A DNA stretch of 64,000 nt. Source: an uncultured Eggerthellaceae bacterium (lineage in GTDB: Bacteria > Actinomycetota > Coriobacteriia > Coriobacteriales > Eggerthellaceae). The notes under the pieces are model-generated. The model made no database searches. It was given only the letters and a program-made list of their open reading frames with translations, and had not been told where the DNA came from. Each line of letters begins with the position of its first letter. Position 1 is the stretch's first letter. The position numbers and the translations under genes were made by a program. Below, in pieces: positions 26,116-33,931 of the stretch. The stretch is from contig CALBGP010000036.1 in the NCBI GenBank assembly GCA_937892845.1, positions 50,503 to 114,502 of the forward strand, read 5' to 3'.

Positions 26116-26370
26116 CTACACCAGTTCGACGGTGACGCCGCTGGCGTTTTCGGCATCGTCTTCCAGGGCGTCTTTCGCCTCGTCGAGCAGGGCGCGGACG
26201 GCGTCGAGCTGGGCCATGGCTTCGTGCAGCTTGGCTCCGACGGTTGCGTAGCCGGCGTCTTCGGCCTGGTGGCCCAGGTTGTGGGCCCAGCGGCGCTCCA
26301 GCTTCACGTGGTCATCGATCTGGTCGATCATCTGCTCGAACTGGGCGGTGTTGATTCCGTTGGTGCACAT
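26116..26370 (-). CDS. Small helical protein leading the hyp operon
   Basis: The 84-residue acidic protein is almost entirely predicted helix (FEQMIDQIDDHVKLERRW, then AMAQLDAVRALLDEAK). It is first in the nikR-hypF-hypC-hypD operon, with a GGAAAGGAG ribosome site and three bases before nikR. I do not recognise a family. It has no cysteines beyond Cys2, no membrane helix and no signal. A role in nickel or hydrogenase assembly is inferred only from its place. Confidence 0.6.
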   Translation of the reverse strand: MCTNGINTAQFEQMIDQIDDHVKLERRWAHNLGHQAEDAGYATVGAKLHEAMAQLDAVRALLDEAKDALEDDAENASGVTVELV

Positions 26371-26472
26371 GCGGTTCTCCTTTCCGCTGCCGTTTGCGGC
26401 ATGGCGGTTCGGTTGCTTTTTGGCTATTATTGCAAGCGTTCAGGGCAAGTAAAGCGGATTCAAGGAAACGGT

Positions 26473-26925
26473 GTGAAAAATCCAGTGAGCTGTAACATGT
26501 ATGCGCAGGCGAAGGCGGCGGACCTCGAAGAGTGCGCTGCGGCTTTCGACGGCGATATGGATGCTTCCGCGTGCGTGGTCTGCTACGGGCCTGCGCCCGA
26601 TCCGGTTCGCACTGCGGTGGATGCGGCATGCACCGCCCTTGGGCACACCACGGTGTATGTGGACTGCTCCGGGGCCTTCGCCACCGATGACGGTGCGCGC
26701 GCCCTGTTCTCCTGCGTGGAGGGGATTGATGCGCAAGTCCTGATCATTGTGGACGAATTGGCCGCCGGGCTGATAGGTCAGACGTATCGCTGCCAGATTC
26801 CCCTTGATGCGCATAGCCGCGTGTTCGGGCGCGATGCCGTTGCGTTCACTTCGTTTGAGGCCGATTTGTCTGATCCGAAGATGAAGCAGCGCGACTGGTC
26901 TTTGCTGAAGTCGCTTAAGCGATAA
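26473..26925 (+). CDS. Hypothetical protein divergent from the hyp operon
   Basis: This 150-residue soluble protein is read from GTG 26473, with AAGGA six bases upstream; ATG 26497 is an alternative. I do not recognise the family. It shows alternating hydrophobic strands (ACVVCYGPAPDPV, AQVLIIVDELAAG) suggesting an alpha/beta fold, and four cysteines without a clear metal motif. It shares its promoter region with the hyp operon but is transcribed away from it. Confidence 0.55.
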   Translation: MKNPVSCNMYAQAKAADLEECAAAFDGDMDASACVVCYGPAPDPVRTAVDAACTALGHTTVYVDCSGAFATDDGARALFSCVEGIDAQVLIIVDELAAGLIGQTYRCQIPLDAHSRVFGRDAVAFTSFEADLSDPKMKQRDWSLLKSLKR

Positions 26926-27007
26926 GCGCCTGTCGGGCGCTTGAGGCGGGGATCAGGTGCGGCCTCTTTGGCTTTGCCGGTCCCGTATCAGGTGATTTGC
27001 CGCGCCC

Positions 27008-27328
27008 TCAATCCTCCATGTTCTTTTTCCCCCATGCGCGCATGGCCTTGATGACCGGCGCCAGGCTTTCGCCCTTTTCGGTGAGGGTGTATTCCACGTG
27101 CGGCGGCACTTCGGCGAAGACCTCGCGGGTGAGCAGACCGTCCTCTTCCATTGAGCGCAGATTGCTGGTGAGCACTTTCTGGGAGATGCTGCCGATGGAT
27201 TTCTTGAGCTCGCCAAAGCGCTTCGTGCCGCCTAGAAGCTCGCGGACGATGAGCACCTTCCACTTGTCCGAAAGGTAGGAAAGCGTGGTTTCGACAGGGC
27301 AGCGGTCTTTTGCGAGTTTGGTAGCCAT
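27008..27328 (-). CDS. HxlR-family transcriptional regulator
   Basis: The 106-residue winged-helix protein has the HxlR pattern: an N-terminal Cys (CPVETTLSYLSDKWKVLIVREL), GTKRFGELKKSIGSISQKVLT as recognition region, and the wing VEYTLTEKGESL. HxlR proteins often sense electrophiles or redox state through the N-terminal Cys. No clear target is adjacent on its own strand. Confidence 0.88.
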   Translation of the reverse strand: MATKLAKDRCPVETTLSYLSDKWKVLIVRELLGGTKRFGELKKSIGSISQKVLTSNLRSMEEDGLLTREVFAEVPPHVEYTLTEKGESLAPVIKAMRAWGKKNMED

Positions 27329-27787
27329 GCGGCCGGTCCTTTCGCCTGTGATGTGATTGGTGTGCAGGTAAGCGAATGGTTTCTGATGGCGCTAAGTATC
27401 CCACAGTAACTTAATGCCCGCAACGGTCTTGTTCGTTTGGCGGTGTGCGGCGCCTGTTTCGACAGCTGAGCAATGCGCTACGCAGGCCGTCGACGGTTCC
27501 GCGGTGCTGCCCTCGCCGTCGGCGATGGGGCCTGTGCTATGCTGGCAGGGTTTCATGTGCGTTTGGCCGGACCGGGCGCCTCGGCCGAGCAGGCGGAGCG
27601 TGCGCCGAGCTGGGCCGAGCAGACGGGCGGGTCGTGCGGACGGGCGGGTCGTGCGCCGAGCAGGCGGGCGGGTCGTGCGGGCAGGCGGGTCGTGCGGTGC
27701 GGCCGAGCAGGGTCGAGCGGGCGGGCGGGTCGTGCGCCTCGTCCGAGCTGGGTCGAACAGGTGAACCGGGGGCAATGGAGGCTGCTG
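27329..27787. other. 459-bp intergenic region with degenerate GC-rich repeats
   Basis: No convincing gene is seen; the several open frames here are artefacts of the repeat composition. The core is a cluster of GGCGGGTCGTGCG units at 27623-27737. Confidence 0.5.
27623..27737 (+). repeat. Cluster of five GGCGGGTCGTGCG units
   Basis: The 13-mer GGCGGGTCGTGCG occurs five times with irregular spacing, mixed with CCGAGC-type units. It lies about 50 bp upstream of a ferredoxin gene. Confidence 0.55.
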
Positions 27788-27988
27788 TTGAGATTTGTGA
27801 AATACGAGGTCACGCGCGAACTCTGCCGGAGTTGTGGAGCGTGCGTGCGCGCGTGCCCGAAGCGGGCCATCGCTTTGGACGAGATGGGCGTGGCGGTGAT
27901 CGATTCCGCTCGATGCGATGCGTGTGGCGCTTGCGCGCAGGCGTGCAAGCTGTGCGGAATCGTGAAGAAGCGGGGCCTGTTCCGTTGA
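27788..27988 (+). CDS. Small 2[4Fe-4S] ferredoxin-like protein
   Basis: The 66-residue protein is read from TTG 27788 because GGAGG lies six bases before it; GTG 27797 is too far from a ribosome site. The first cluster motif is standard (CRSCGACVRACPKRA). The second is CDACGACAQACKLC, with Lys in place of the usual Pro after the last cluster Cys and one extra Cys. It would carry electrons in the cytoplasm. It precedes a second ferredoxin gene by 150 bp. Confidence 0.75.
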   Translation: MRFVKYEVTRELCRSCGACVRACPKRAIALDEMGVAVIDSARCDACGACAQACKLCGIVKKRGLFR

Positions 27989-28135
27989 AGCCTCTGTGCT
28001 TACGGAATGGCAACCATTCGTGAGGAATTTCCAAACCAGCCTTGCAAACACGGTGAGTCATGGTATCTTGCGTGCTTGGAAACGCGGCCGCGTTCTCGTG
28101 GCCTTATTCTTGCAATGAGAGAGTAGGAGAGAGTT

Positions 28136-28324
28136 ATGCCCCATCCTGTGCTTGAAACCGATGAGTGCATCGGCTGTGGAATCTGCGTCGACGCATGCCC
28201 TCAGGGCGTTCTGGAGATTTCCGGTGGCGTCGTGGTCGTTGAGAACGAAGATGCCTGCATCGCGTGCGGTGACTGCGTTGATGAGTGCCCCATGGGCTGC
28301 ATCACGGAGATCGCCGAGGACTAG
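28136..28324 (+). CDS. 2[4Fe-4S] ferredoxin
   Basis: The 62-residue protein has two complete motifs, CIGCGICVDACPQG and CIACGDCVDECPMG, typical of clostridial-type low-potential ferredoxins. The ATG follows GGAGAGAGTT. It likely serves hydrogenase, oxidoreductases or radical SAM enzymes. A hairpin terminator at 28355-28380 follows. Confidence 0.9.
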   Translation: MPHPVLETDECIGCGICVDACPQGVLEISGGVVVVENEDACIACGDCVDECPMGCITEIAED

Positions 28325-28354
28325 GCGCATAGCCTGATTATCGCTCTATCGGGT

Positions 28355-28385
28355 GCCCCGTCCGGTTTGCCGGGCGGGGTGCTTT
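28355..28385 (+). terminator. Terminator after ferredoxin gene
   Basis: GCCCCGTCCGG pairs with CCGGGCGGGGT around TTTG, followed by GCTTTGC. Confidence 0.65.
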
Positions 28386-28461
28386 GCATATCGGGGGCGA
28401 ACTGGGGCGAAGGGGCGTTTCCCAAGCTTGGATAGGCACCGCGCACAGAAAAATGACCCTA

Positions 28462-28627
28462 TTTGGTCAAAATCGCGAGTTTTCGGTACTTTCCCCCACG
28501 AAGGCGAAGAGGTCGAGAGACTCTGAACTGGGGAAACGCTGATTCGCCAAGTCAATTTCGCCCTCGAATGTCCCTCGGTGGTCAAAACTGCGAGTTTTAG
28601 GTACCGAAAACTCTCAGTTTTGACCAC
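28462..28627 (+). repeat. Composite GGTACC-palindrome element, copy A
   Basis: The order is a half-element (TTGGTCAAAATCGCGAG ... TTCGGTACTTT), a CTGGGGAAACG block, and a near-perfect 48-bp palindrome at 28579-28626 centred on GGTACC with TGGTCAAAAC/GTTTTGACCA ends. Copy B lies inverted at 42480-42656. Confidence 0.6.
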
Positions 28628-28672
28628 AAGACGCTGATTGCCGTGCATGGGCGCGGGGAATGCGAGGTGAAG

Positions 28673-29590
28673 ATGGCCGGATCGAACGGGGCGGTGGCCT
28701 CGATCGCCGCGTTTTGCCATGACGCAGCCATGCGGGGCTGGCATGAGCGCAACGGCGGCAACGTGAGCGTGTGGCTTGGCGCCGCCGAAGCGGAGGCGGC
28801 GGCCGACGAATTCGCTCGGATGGGCGAAGGGGCCTGCGTTGGAGGTGCGGTATCCGGGCTGCGGCGCTTTCCGCTGGCATGGCCCATCCCCGAACTGGAT
28901 GGCGCATTCTTCCTGGTCACGGCAACAGGTTGTTTCATGCGCAACGTTGCGGGGCGTCCAGGGGAATCTCTTGGCCTGATTCGCATCGTCGAGGCGGGCG
29001 CATCGTATGAGGTGGTTGCGGGGTTTTCGTCCGGCGGCAGGGCGACAAGCGAACTTGCAAGCCATCTTCTGGTCCATCTCGAACGAGCCCGGACGCGTGG
29101 GGCTGCCGGGCCTGAGGGGCTTGCGGGAGCGAGCGTGGTCTATCACGCGCATACGCCGTCGCTTATCGCGCTTTCCCACGTGGTTGCACCGGAGACGGCG
29201 CATTTCACGCGCGCGTTGTGGTCGACGTTCACCGAGTGCCCCATGTTCTGCCCGGCGGGCGTGGGCGTGGTCGGCTTTTTGATCCCGGGCAGCCTTGAGC
29301 TTGCCCGCACCACGGCCGAACTGGCCCGCCACCACGACGCCATCATGTGGGCGTCGCACGGCGTGCTGGTGTGCTCGCCTTCGCTTGATGAGGCGTATGG
29401 CCTGGTGGAGACGCTGGAGAAAGCGGCCGACATTGCGCTGCGGACCATGGCGTGCGGCGCGGCGTCGGACCCTGGGAGCACCGTGGCGTGCGGCGCGGCG
29501 TCTGGATTCGGGCACGGCTTGGGTGCCGAAGAGCTGGTTGCGTTGGACGAAGCGCTCGGATTGGGCCTGGACCGAAGTCTGCTTGCGTGA
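28673..29590 (+). CDS. Class II aldolase, RhaD/Ald2-like
   Basis: The 305-residue protein resembles rhamnulose-1-phosphate aldolase: GWHERNGGNVSVWL near the start, FFLVTATGCFMRNV, the zinc histidines in YHAHTPS, and WASHGVLVCSPSLDEAY. Ketose-1-phosphates are cleaved to dihydroxyacetone phosphate and an aldehyde. The next gene encodes an MtnA-type isomerase, and the pair matches the DHAP shunt that disposes of 5-methylthioribose or 5-deoxyribose derived from SAM. I chose ATG 28673 by alignment with RhaD; GTG 28667 is possible. No kinase or nucleosidase is adjacent. Confidence 0.75.
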   Translation: MAGSNGAVASIAAFCHDAAMRGWHERNGGNVSVWLGAAEAEAAADEFARMGEGACVGGAVSGLRRFPLAWPIPELDGAFFLVTATGCFMRNVAGRPGESLGLIRIVEAGASYEVVAGFSSGGRATSELASHLLVHLERARTRGAAGPEGLAGASVVYHAHTPSLIALSHVVAPETAHFTRALWSTFTECPMFCPAGVGVVGFLIPGSLELARTTAELARHHDAIMWASHGVLVCSPSLDEAYGLVETLEKAADIALRTMACGAASDPGSTVACGAASGFGHGLGAEELVALDEALGLGLDRSLLA

Positions 29591-29637
29591 CGCGGCGCCC
29601 GGAGCTGGCTGATGGGGATCGAAGGGAAGTGACGGAA

Positions 29638-30702
29638 ATGGGCGTTGAGCGTCTTCCGAAGACGATAGAGATTCTAAACGGCGGGCGCACCGTGCGCATC
29701 GTCGATCAGACGCTGCTGCCGCAGGAGCTGCGCATGGTGGACGTGGGCATGTGGGAGCAGATGGTCGATTGCATCAAGCGGCTTGCGGTTCGCGGCGCCC
29801 CCGCGTTGGGCATTGCCGGCGCCGGCGCGCTGTCGGTTTTTGCGACGCGTGAGGCCGAATTGCTGTCGAAGCGTGCGCAGGAGGGCGGCGTACACGGCAT
29901 CGATGCTTTCCTGACCGCCATCGACACTGTGGCAGAGCAGGTGGCGGCCGCACGTCCGACGGCGGTGAACCTGTCGTGGGGTGCGGAAAGGGCCCGCGCC
30001 GCCGCGCATCGTGCTGCCGAATCCGGCGGGGATGCACCGCGCATTGCGGAGGCGATTGCCGCCGAGGCCCAGGCCATCCGTGACGAAGACGAGGCCTCAT
30101 GCCGGGCCATCGGCGCTTTCGGCGCACCGCTTCTTGAGGAGGGGTCGCGCGTGCTCACGCACTGCAACGCGGGATCTTTGGCCACGGCGTTTTTCGGCAC
30201 GGCGCTGGGCGTGGTCTACGCCGCCCATGAGCAGGGACGTATCGCCCGGGTGTACGCCGATGAGACCCGTCCGGTGGGGCAGGGCGCGCGCCTGACGGCG
30301 TGGGAGCTGGGGCGCGCTGACGTTCCCGTTACTCTGATCTGCGACAATATGGCTGCAAGCCTTATGGCGGCGGGCGAAATCGACGCCGTCGTGGTTGGGG
30401 CTGATCGCATCTGCGCCAACGGAGACACGGCCAACAAGATAGGGACGTACGGCGTGGCGGTGCTGGCGGCCCATCACGGCATTCCGTTCTACGTGGCCGC
30501 GCCGTTTTCGACCATCGATGCGTCGCTTGCGGAAGGGTCGCTCATCCCCATCGAGCACCGCGACCCATCCGAGGTGACCGCCTGCATTCCCGAAGGTGCC
30601 GACGTGTACAATCCGGCGTTTGATGTGACGCCGGCGCCGTTGATCAGCGGCATCATCACCGACCGCGGGGTGTTCCGCCCGCCCTTCAGCTTCGGCGCTT
30701 AG
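29638..30702 (+). CDS. mtnA: S-methyl-5-thioribose-1-phosphate isomerase
   Basis: The 354-residue protein of the eIF2B-alpha-like family has RGAPALGIAGA, the active-site Cys in THCNAGSLAT, ETRPVGQGARLTAWEL, and the catalytic Asp in VGADRICANGDTANKIGT. It isomerises methylthioribose-1-P (or 5-deoxyribose-1-P) to the ribulose form that the upstream aldolase can cleave. ATG 29638 is chosen with AAGGGA upstream. The gap to the aldolase stop is 47 bases, consistent with one operon. Confidence 0.9.
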   Translation: MGVERLPKTIEILNGGRTVRIVDQTLLPQELRMVDVGMWEQMVDCIKRLAVRGAPALGIAGAGALSVFATREAELLSKRAQEGGVHGIDAFLTAIDTVAEQVAAARPTAVNLSWGAERARAAAHRAAESGGDAPRIAEAIAAEAQAIRDEDEASCRAIGAFGAPLLEEGSRVLTHCNAGSLATAFFGTALGVVYAAHEQGRIARVYADETRPVGQGARLTAWELGRADVPVTLICDNMAASLMAAGEIDAVVVGADRICANGDTANKIGTYGVAVLAAHHGIPFYVAAPFSTIDASLAEGSLIPIEHRDPSEVTACIPEGADVYNPAFDVTPAPLISGIITDRGVFRPPFSFGA

Positions 30703-30828
30703 GGTGTTTCGGGCTGTGCGGGGTTCCCCAATCCCGTACAATGGCGAAAAGACCGCGCACCGGCGGTTGCGGCTTGCGGGCTGCGCGCCGGGCTTCAGGC
30801 CGTTTGCGGCGAATCCAAGGGAGGCAAC

Positions 30829-32148
30829 ATGCGCACCATCAACATCGGCATCATCGGCATGGGCACCGTCGGCGGCGGCGTCATCAAGCTGATTTCGCAG
30901 CACCATGATGACTACCTGGCAGCCCACGGCATAGACCTGCGTATCAAGCGCGCTTGCTCGCGCACTGATGATCGCAACGCTGAACTGGGGATTTCCCCCG
31001 AACAGTTCACGTTTGACTGGCGCGATGTGGTGGCCGATCCCGAAGTTGACATCGTGGTGGAGCTTATTGGCGGCGAACATCCCGCGACTGAGATTTTCGA
31101 AGCCGCCTTCGCCTCGGGCAAGCATGTGGTGTCAGCCAACAAGGCGCTGTTGGGGCGCCACGTGGAGCACCTCGCCGCCATGGCGGCCGCGAATGGCGTC
31201 CAGTTGCGCTGCGAGGCCGCGGCGGCCGGTGGCATCCCTGTCGTGCATGCGCTGGAGCACGACCTGATCGGCAACCGCATCCTCACCATTGCGGGCATCA
31301 TGAACGGCACCACCAACTACATTCTCTCCCGCATGAAGAACGAAGGGCTGGGCTTCGATGAGGTTCTGGCGGCCGCGCAGGCTGCGGGCTATGCCGAGGC
31401 GGACCCCACCGCCGACGTTGACGGCTTCGACGCTGCGTCCAAGATCGCCATCCTTTCCTCCATCGGTTTTCGCACGCGTGTCGTCACCGACGATGTGTTC
31501 ATGCAGGGCATCCGCGATGTGTCGGCAGAAGACATGGCGCAAGCCGCCGAGTTCGGCTACGTCATCAAGCTGCTGGCCATTGCCCGCAACACCGAAAGCG
31601 GTGTGGATGTGCGCGTGCACCCCACGATGATCCCCGCAAACCACCAGTTGGCCGCCGTCGACGGAGCCATGAATGCAGTGCTCGTCGTGGGCGATGCAGT
31701 GGGCGAAACCATGTTCTACGGCGCCGGTGCGGGCAGCTTCCCCACGGCCAGCGCCGTCGTGGGCGACATCATGGCCTTGGCGGGCCCCATGTCCCGCGGC
31801 ATGGCGCCCGTGCCCGAAAGCGAGCCCTTCGAGCGCAATCTGCCTATTCGCGACATCCTTGACCTGCGCACCCGCTACTACATGCGCCTGACGGTGGAAA
31901 ACACCACGGGCGTGCTGGCTCAGACCACTAAGGTGTTCGCTGAGCAGGGCGTTTCCATCTCTAACATGAGCCAGCATGACGGAGCGGACGGTCTGGCCAC
32001 GCTGGTGTATGTGACGCATGCCGCCGAGGAGCGCGCGCTGCGTGCTGCCATCCAGGGTCTTGAGGCCCTCGATGTGGTGCGCGAAGTTGCCAGCGTGATT
32101 CGCGTGGAAGACATAGACGCTTGGAGCTTGGGAGCCATGGCCAACTAG
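30829..32148 (+). CDS. hom: Homoserine dehydrogenase
   Basis: The 439-residue enzyme reduces aspartate semialdehyde to homoserine on the path to threonine and methionine. It has an NAD(P) motif (IGIIGMGTVGGGVIKL), the homoserine dehydrogenase catalytic region (GIMNGTTNYILSRM, AEADPTADVDGFDAASK) and a C-terminal ACT domain (from about residue 350, YYMRLTVENTTGVLAQTT) for allosteric control. GGGAGGCAAC precedes the ATG. A possible -10 TACAAT lies about 100 bp upstream. Confidence 0.94.
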   Translation: MRTINIGIIGMGTVGGGVIKLISQHHDDYLAAHGIDLRIKRACSRTDDRNAELGISPEQFTFDWRDVVADPEVDIVVELIGGEHPATEIFEAAFASGKHVVSANKALLGRHVEHLAAMAAANGVQLRCEAAAAGGIPVVHALEHDLIGNRILTIAGIMNGTTNYILSRMKNEGLGFDEVLAAAQAAGYAEADPTADVDGFDAASKIAILSSIGFRTRVVTDDVFMQGIRDVSAEDMAQAAEFGYVIKLLAIARNTESGVDVRVHPTMIPANHQLAAVDGAMNAVLVVGDAVGETMFYGAGAGSFPTASAVVGDIMALAGPMSRGMAPVPESEPFERNLPIRDILDLRTRYYMRLTVENTTGVLAQTTKVFAEQGVSISNMSQHDGADGLATLVYVTHAAEERALRAAIQGLEALDVVREVASVIRVEDIDAWSLGAMAN

Positions 32149-32214
32149 CCAGCGGCGCCCCGGCGAAGTCGCCGGCATCAGGCGAGGTTTGCGACCTCGC
32201 GCTTGAGGGCGGCG

Positions 32215-32586
32215 CTATCGCTGGATGCCGGTCAGCTGCTTGATCTGGCTGATGCGGATGAGTTTGACGATGCCCTTGCGGTCCGTTTCCAGGGCTATCC
32301 AGTCATCGTCGGCGTCAGCCAGAATTCCACGCAAGTCGCCGTTGAGGGGATTCGCGCCCACGGAATCGTCCAGCATCATGGCCTCATACTTGAGCGTGAC
32401 CTGCACCATCTGCCCGCTCAGGTGGTGAATCTGGCTTGCCACGAGGGAATCCATCTCAGCCTCCTTTGTGCTGTCGGCCTCTTTGCGCTGGGCGCGGATA
32501 GGAGTGTTGGCCACCCAGAGCTGATAGGCGATCACCGTCAGGGCGACGGTTGCGACAAGGGCTACAAGCATCGTTGCGCCGTCCAT
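32215..32586 (-). CDS. Single-pass membrane protein with small C-terminal beta domain
   Basis: The 123-residue protein has one N-terminal membrane helix (MLVALVATVALTVIAYQL), a charged linker and a C-terminal beta-rich region (DWIALETDRKGIVKLIRIS) that resembles an SM-like or small beta-barrel fold. I do not recognise a family. Its ATG overlaps the stop of the XRE regulator gene (TGATG), so the two are translationally coupled and probably act together. Confidence 0.6.
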   Translation of the reverse strand: MDGATMLVALVATVALTVIAYQLWVANTPIRAQRKEADSTKEAEMDSLVASQIHHLSGQMVQVTLKYEAMMLDDSVGANPLNGDLRGILADADDDWIALETDRKGIVKLIRISQIKQLTGIQR

Positions 32587-33101
32587 CAGCGATCACCTTC
32601 TTCGGAGGCTTGGGCTTCTTCGCTTTCGGCTTCGCCCAAGATGCTCACGGTGTATATCGACGAAGTGTCGAGCAGTTGGACTGCCGTTTCAGATTTCAGC
32701 GGATTGGTCTCTTTGCGGCGGCGATAGCTTATTCGCACCCAGTCCTCATTCGCGTCCAGGACGGTGACGGTGCCTCCGGGGTGGCCGTACAGCATCCAGT
32801 CGGAATCGGCGCAGACCAGCTTGCACTGCTTGCCGATCGCCTGTTTGAGCACGTGCAGGTCGCGGCGCTTTTCGGGGGTGATCCCCTCGCGGCCGACAAC
32901 CACTTCAACCTCATCGCGCGCAAGGTCGTCCAGATTGATGCGGTAAAGCGCCGCCAGCGCGATGGCTTTGTCCAGTGCTGGGGCGGCTTGGCCGGTCTCC
33001 CAATTCGAAATGGTCTGACGTGTCACGCCCAGCGCGGACGCGGCCTCCTGTTGGCTGAGGCCTGCGTGCTTGCGCAGGGCGAGCAGTTTATCGTTGAGCA
33101 T
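32586..33101 (-). CDS. XRE-family transcriptional regulator with C-terminal beta domain
   Basis: The 171-residue protein starts at ATG 33101 after GCGAGGAGAACC. The helix-turn-helix is typical (LRKHAGLSQQEAASALGVTRQTISNWETGQ). The C-terminal part (KLVCADSDWMLYG, DANEDWVRISYRRRKE) resembles the small beta domain of the partner membrane protein. It may control its own operon or the divergent DUF2871 gene. Confidence 0.8.
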   Translation of the reverse strand: MLNDKLLALRKHAGLSQQEAASALGVTRQTISNWETGQAAPALDKAIALAALYRINLDDLARDEVEVVVGREGITPEKRRDLHVLKQAIGKQCKLVCADSDWMLYGHPGGTVTVLDANEDWVRISYRRRKETNPLKSETAVQLLDTSSIYTVSILGEAESEEAQASEEGDR

Positions 33102-33342
33102 GGTTCTCCTCGCGTTCAGTGCTGGTTGGTTACGTGTGTTCCCGGGTGTCTCCATTGTGGGCGAGGGACGGCTTTGCGCCAAGCAAATGAAGTTGGAAAT
33201 GCGGCAAATTTCTGTGGCGCGGCGCAAATTGCCTGCGCAGACCGCTGGCGGGATTTCGTGCAAGGAGTCGGCAACATTTCTGAACGGTGTTCACAAAAAG
33301 CGATATACTGACACTCGTTCAATATCGATATTGGAGGAGAAC

Positions 33343-33750
33343 ATGAAGAAGTACATCGATTGGTCCATTGTCTATGCCATCCTGGCACTTGCCGGCGGCG
33401 TGTTTTTCCGCGAATTCACGAAGTTCAACGGCTTCGAGGGCGCAACTGCGTTGGGCGTCGTGCACACGCACTGGCTGGTTCTTGGCATGGCGTTTTTCCT
33501 GCTGCTGTTCGCCATCGACCGCGTGCTGGGCGGCGTTGACACCGGCAAGGTCCTGATCGGATACCACGTGGGCCTGAATCTGGCCGTCATCATGCTGCTG
33601 GTGCGCGGCGTGCTGCAGGTGCTGGGCACCGCGCTGCCTTCGGGTGCCGATGCCGCCATCTCCGGCATCGCTGGAATCGGCCACATCATCTTGGGCGTGA
33701 GCCTGGTCATGGTCCTGCTGAAGATCCGCAAGGCTGCTGCGGCGAAGTAA
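33343..33750 (+). CDS. DUF2871-type four-helix membrane protein
   Basis: The 135-residue protein has four membrane helices, with HTHWLVLGMAFFLLLF and GYHVGLNLAVIMLLVRG typical of DUF2871 (function unknown). The ATG follows TTGGAGGAGAAC and a -10 TATACT lies about 40 bp upstream. It is divergent from the XRE regulator gene. Confidence 0.7.
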   Translation: MKKYIDWSIVYAILALAGGVFFREFTKFNGFEGATALGVVHTHWLVLGMAFFLLLFAIDRVLGGVDTGKVLIGYHVGLNLAVIMLLVRGVLQVLGTALPSGADAAISGIAGIGHIILGVSLVMVLLKIRKAAAAK

Positions 33751-33931
33751 TCTGCCTGCAATCCTTTTCGCGACGCGGTATGGCTCTGGCGGATGGATGC
33801 TTGTTTCGGCTACACTGAGGCAAGCATCGCGTCACGGGCCATGCCGCGCCGTCGCGTATACGGGCGTGTTCGGGCGCATCTGCGCATGGGCGCACGGCAG
33901 CGGGAGGCCCCCAACGAAAGAGAGGTTTGCC

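Larger units (their letters stand above)
28325..28672. other. Intergenic region with composite palindromic element
   Basis: No gene is seen in these 348 bases. They contain the ferredoxin terminator and copy A of a composite repeat (28462-28627). Confidence 0.6.

Noticed and set aside
26371..26472. NikR operator of the GTATGA-N16-TCATAC type
   Set aside because: No such pair of half-sites is present in the spacer before the hyp operon.
27600..27760. CRISPR-like array
   Set aside because: Units are 13 bp with irregular spacing and no unique spacers; no cas genes are present.
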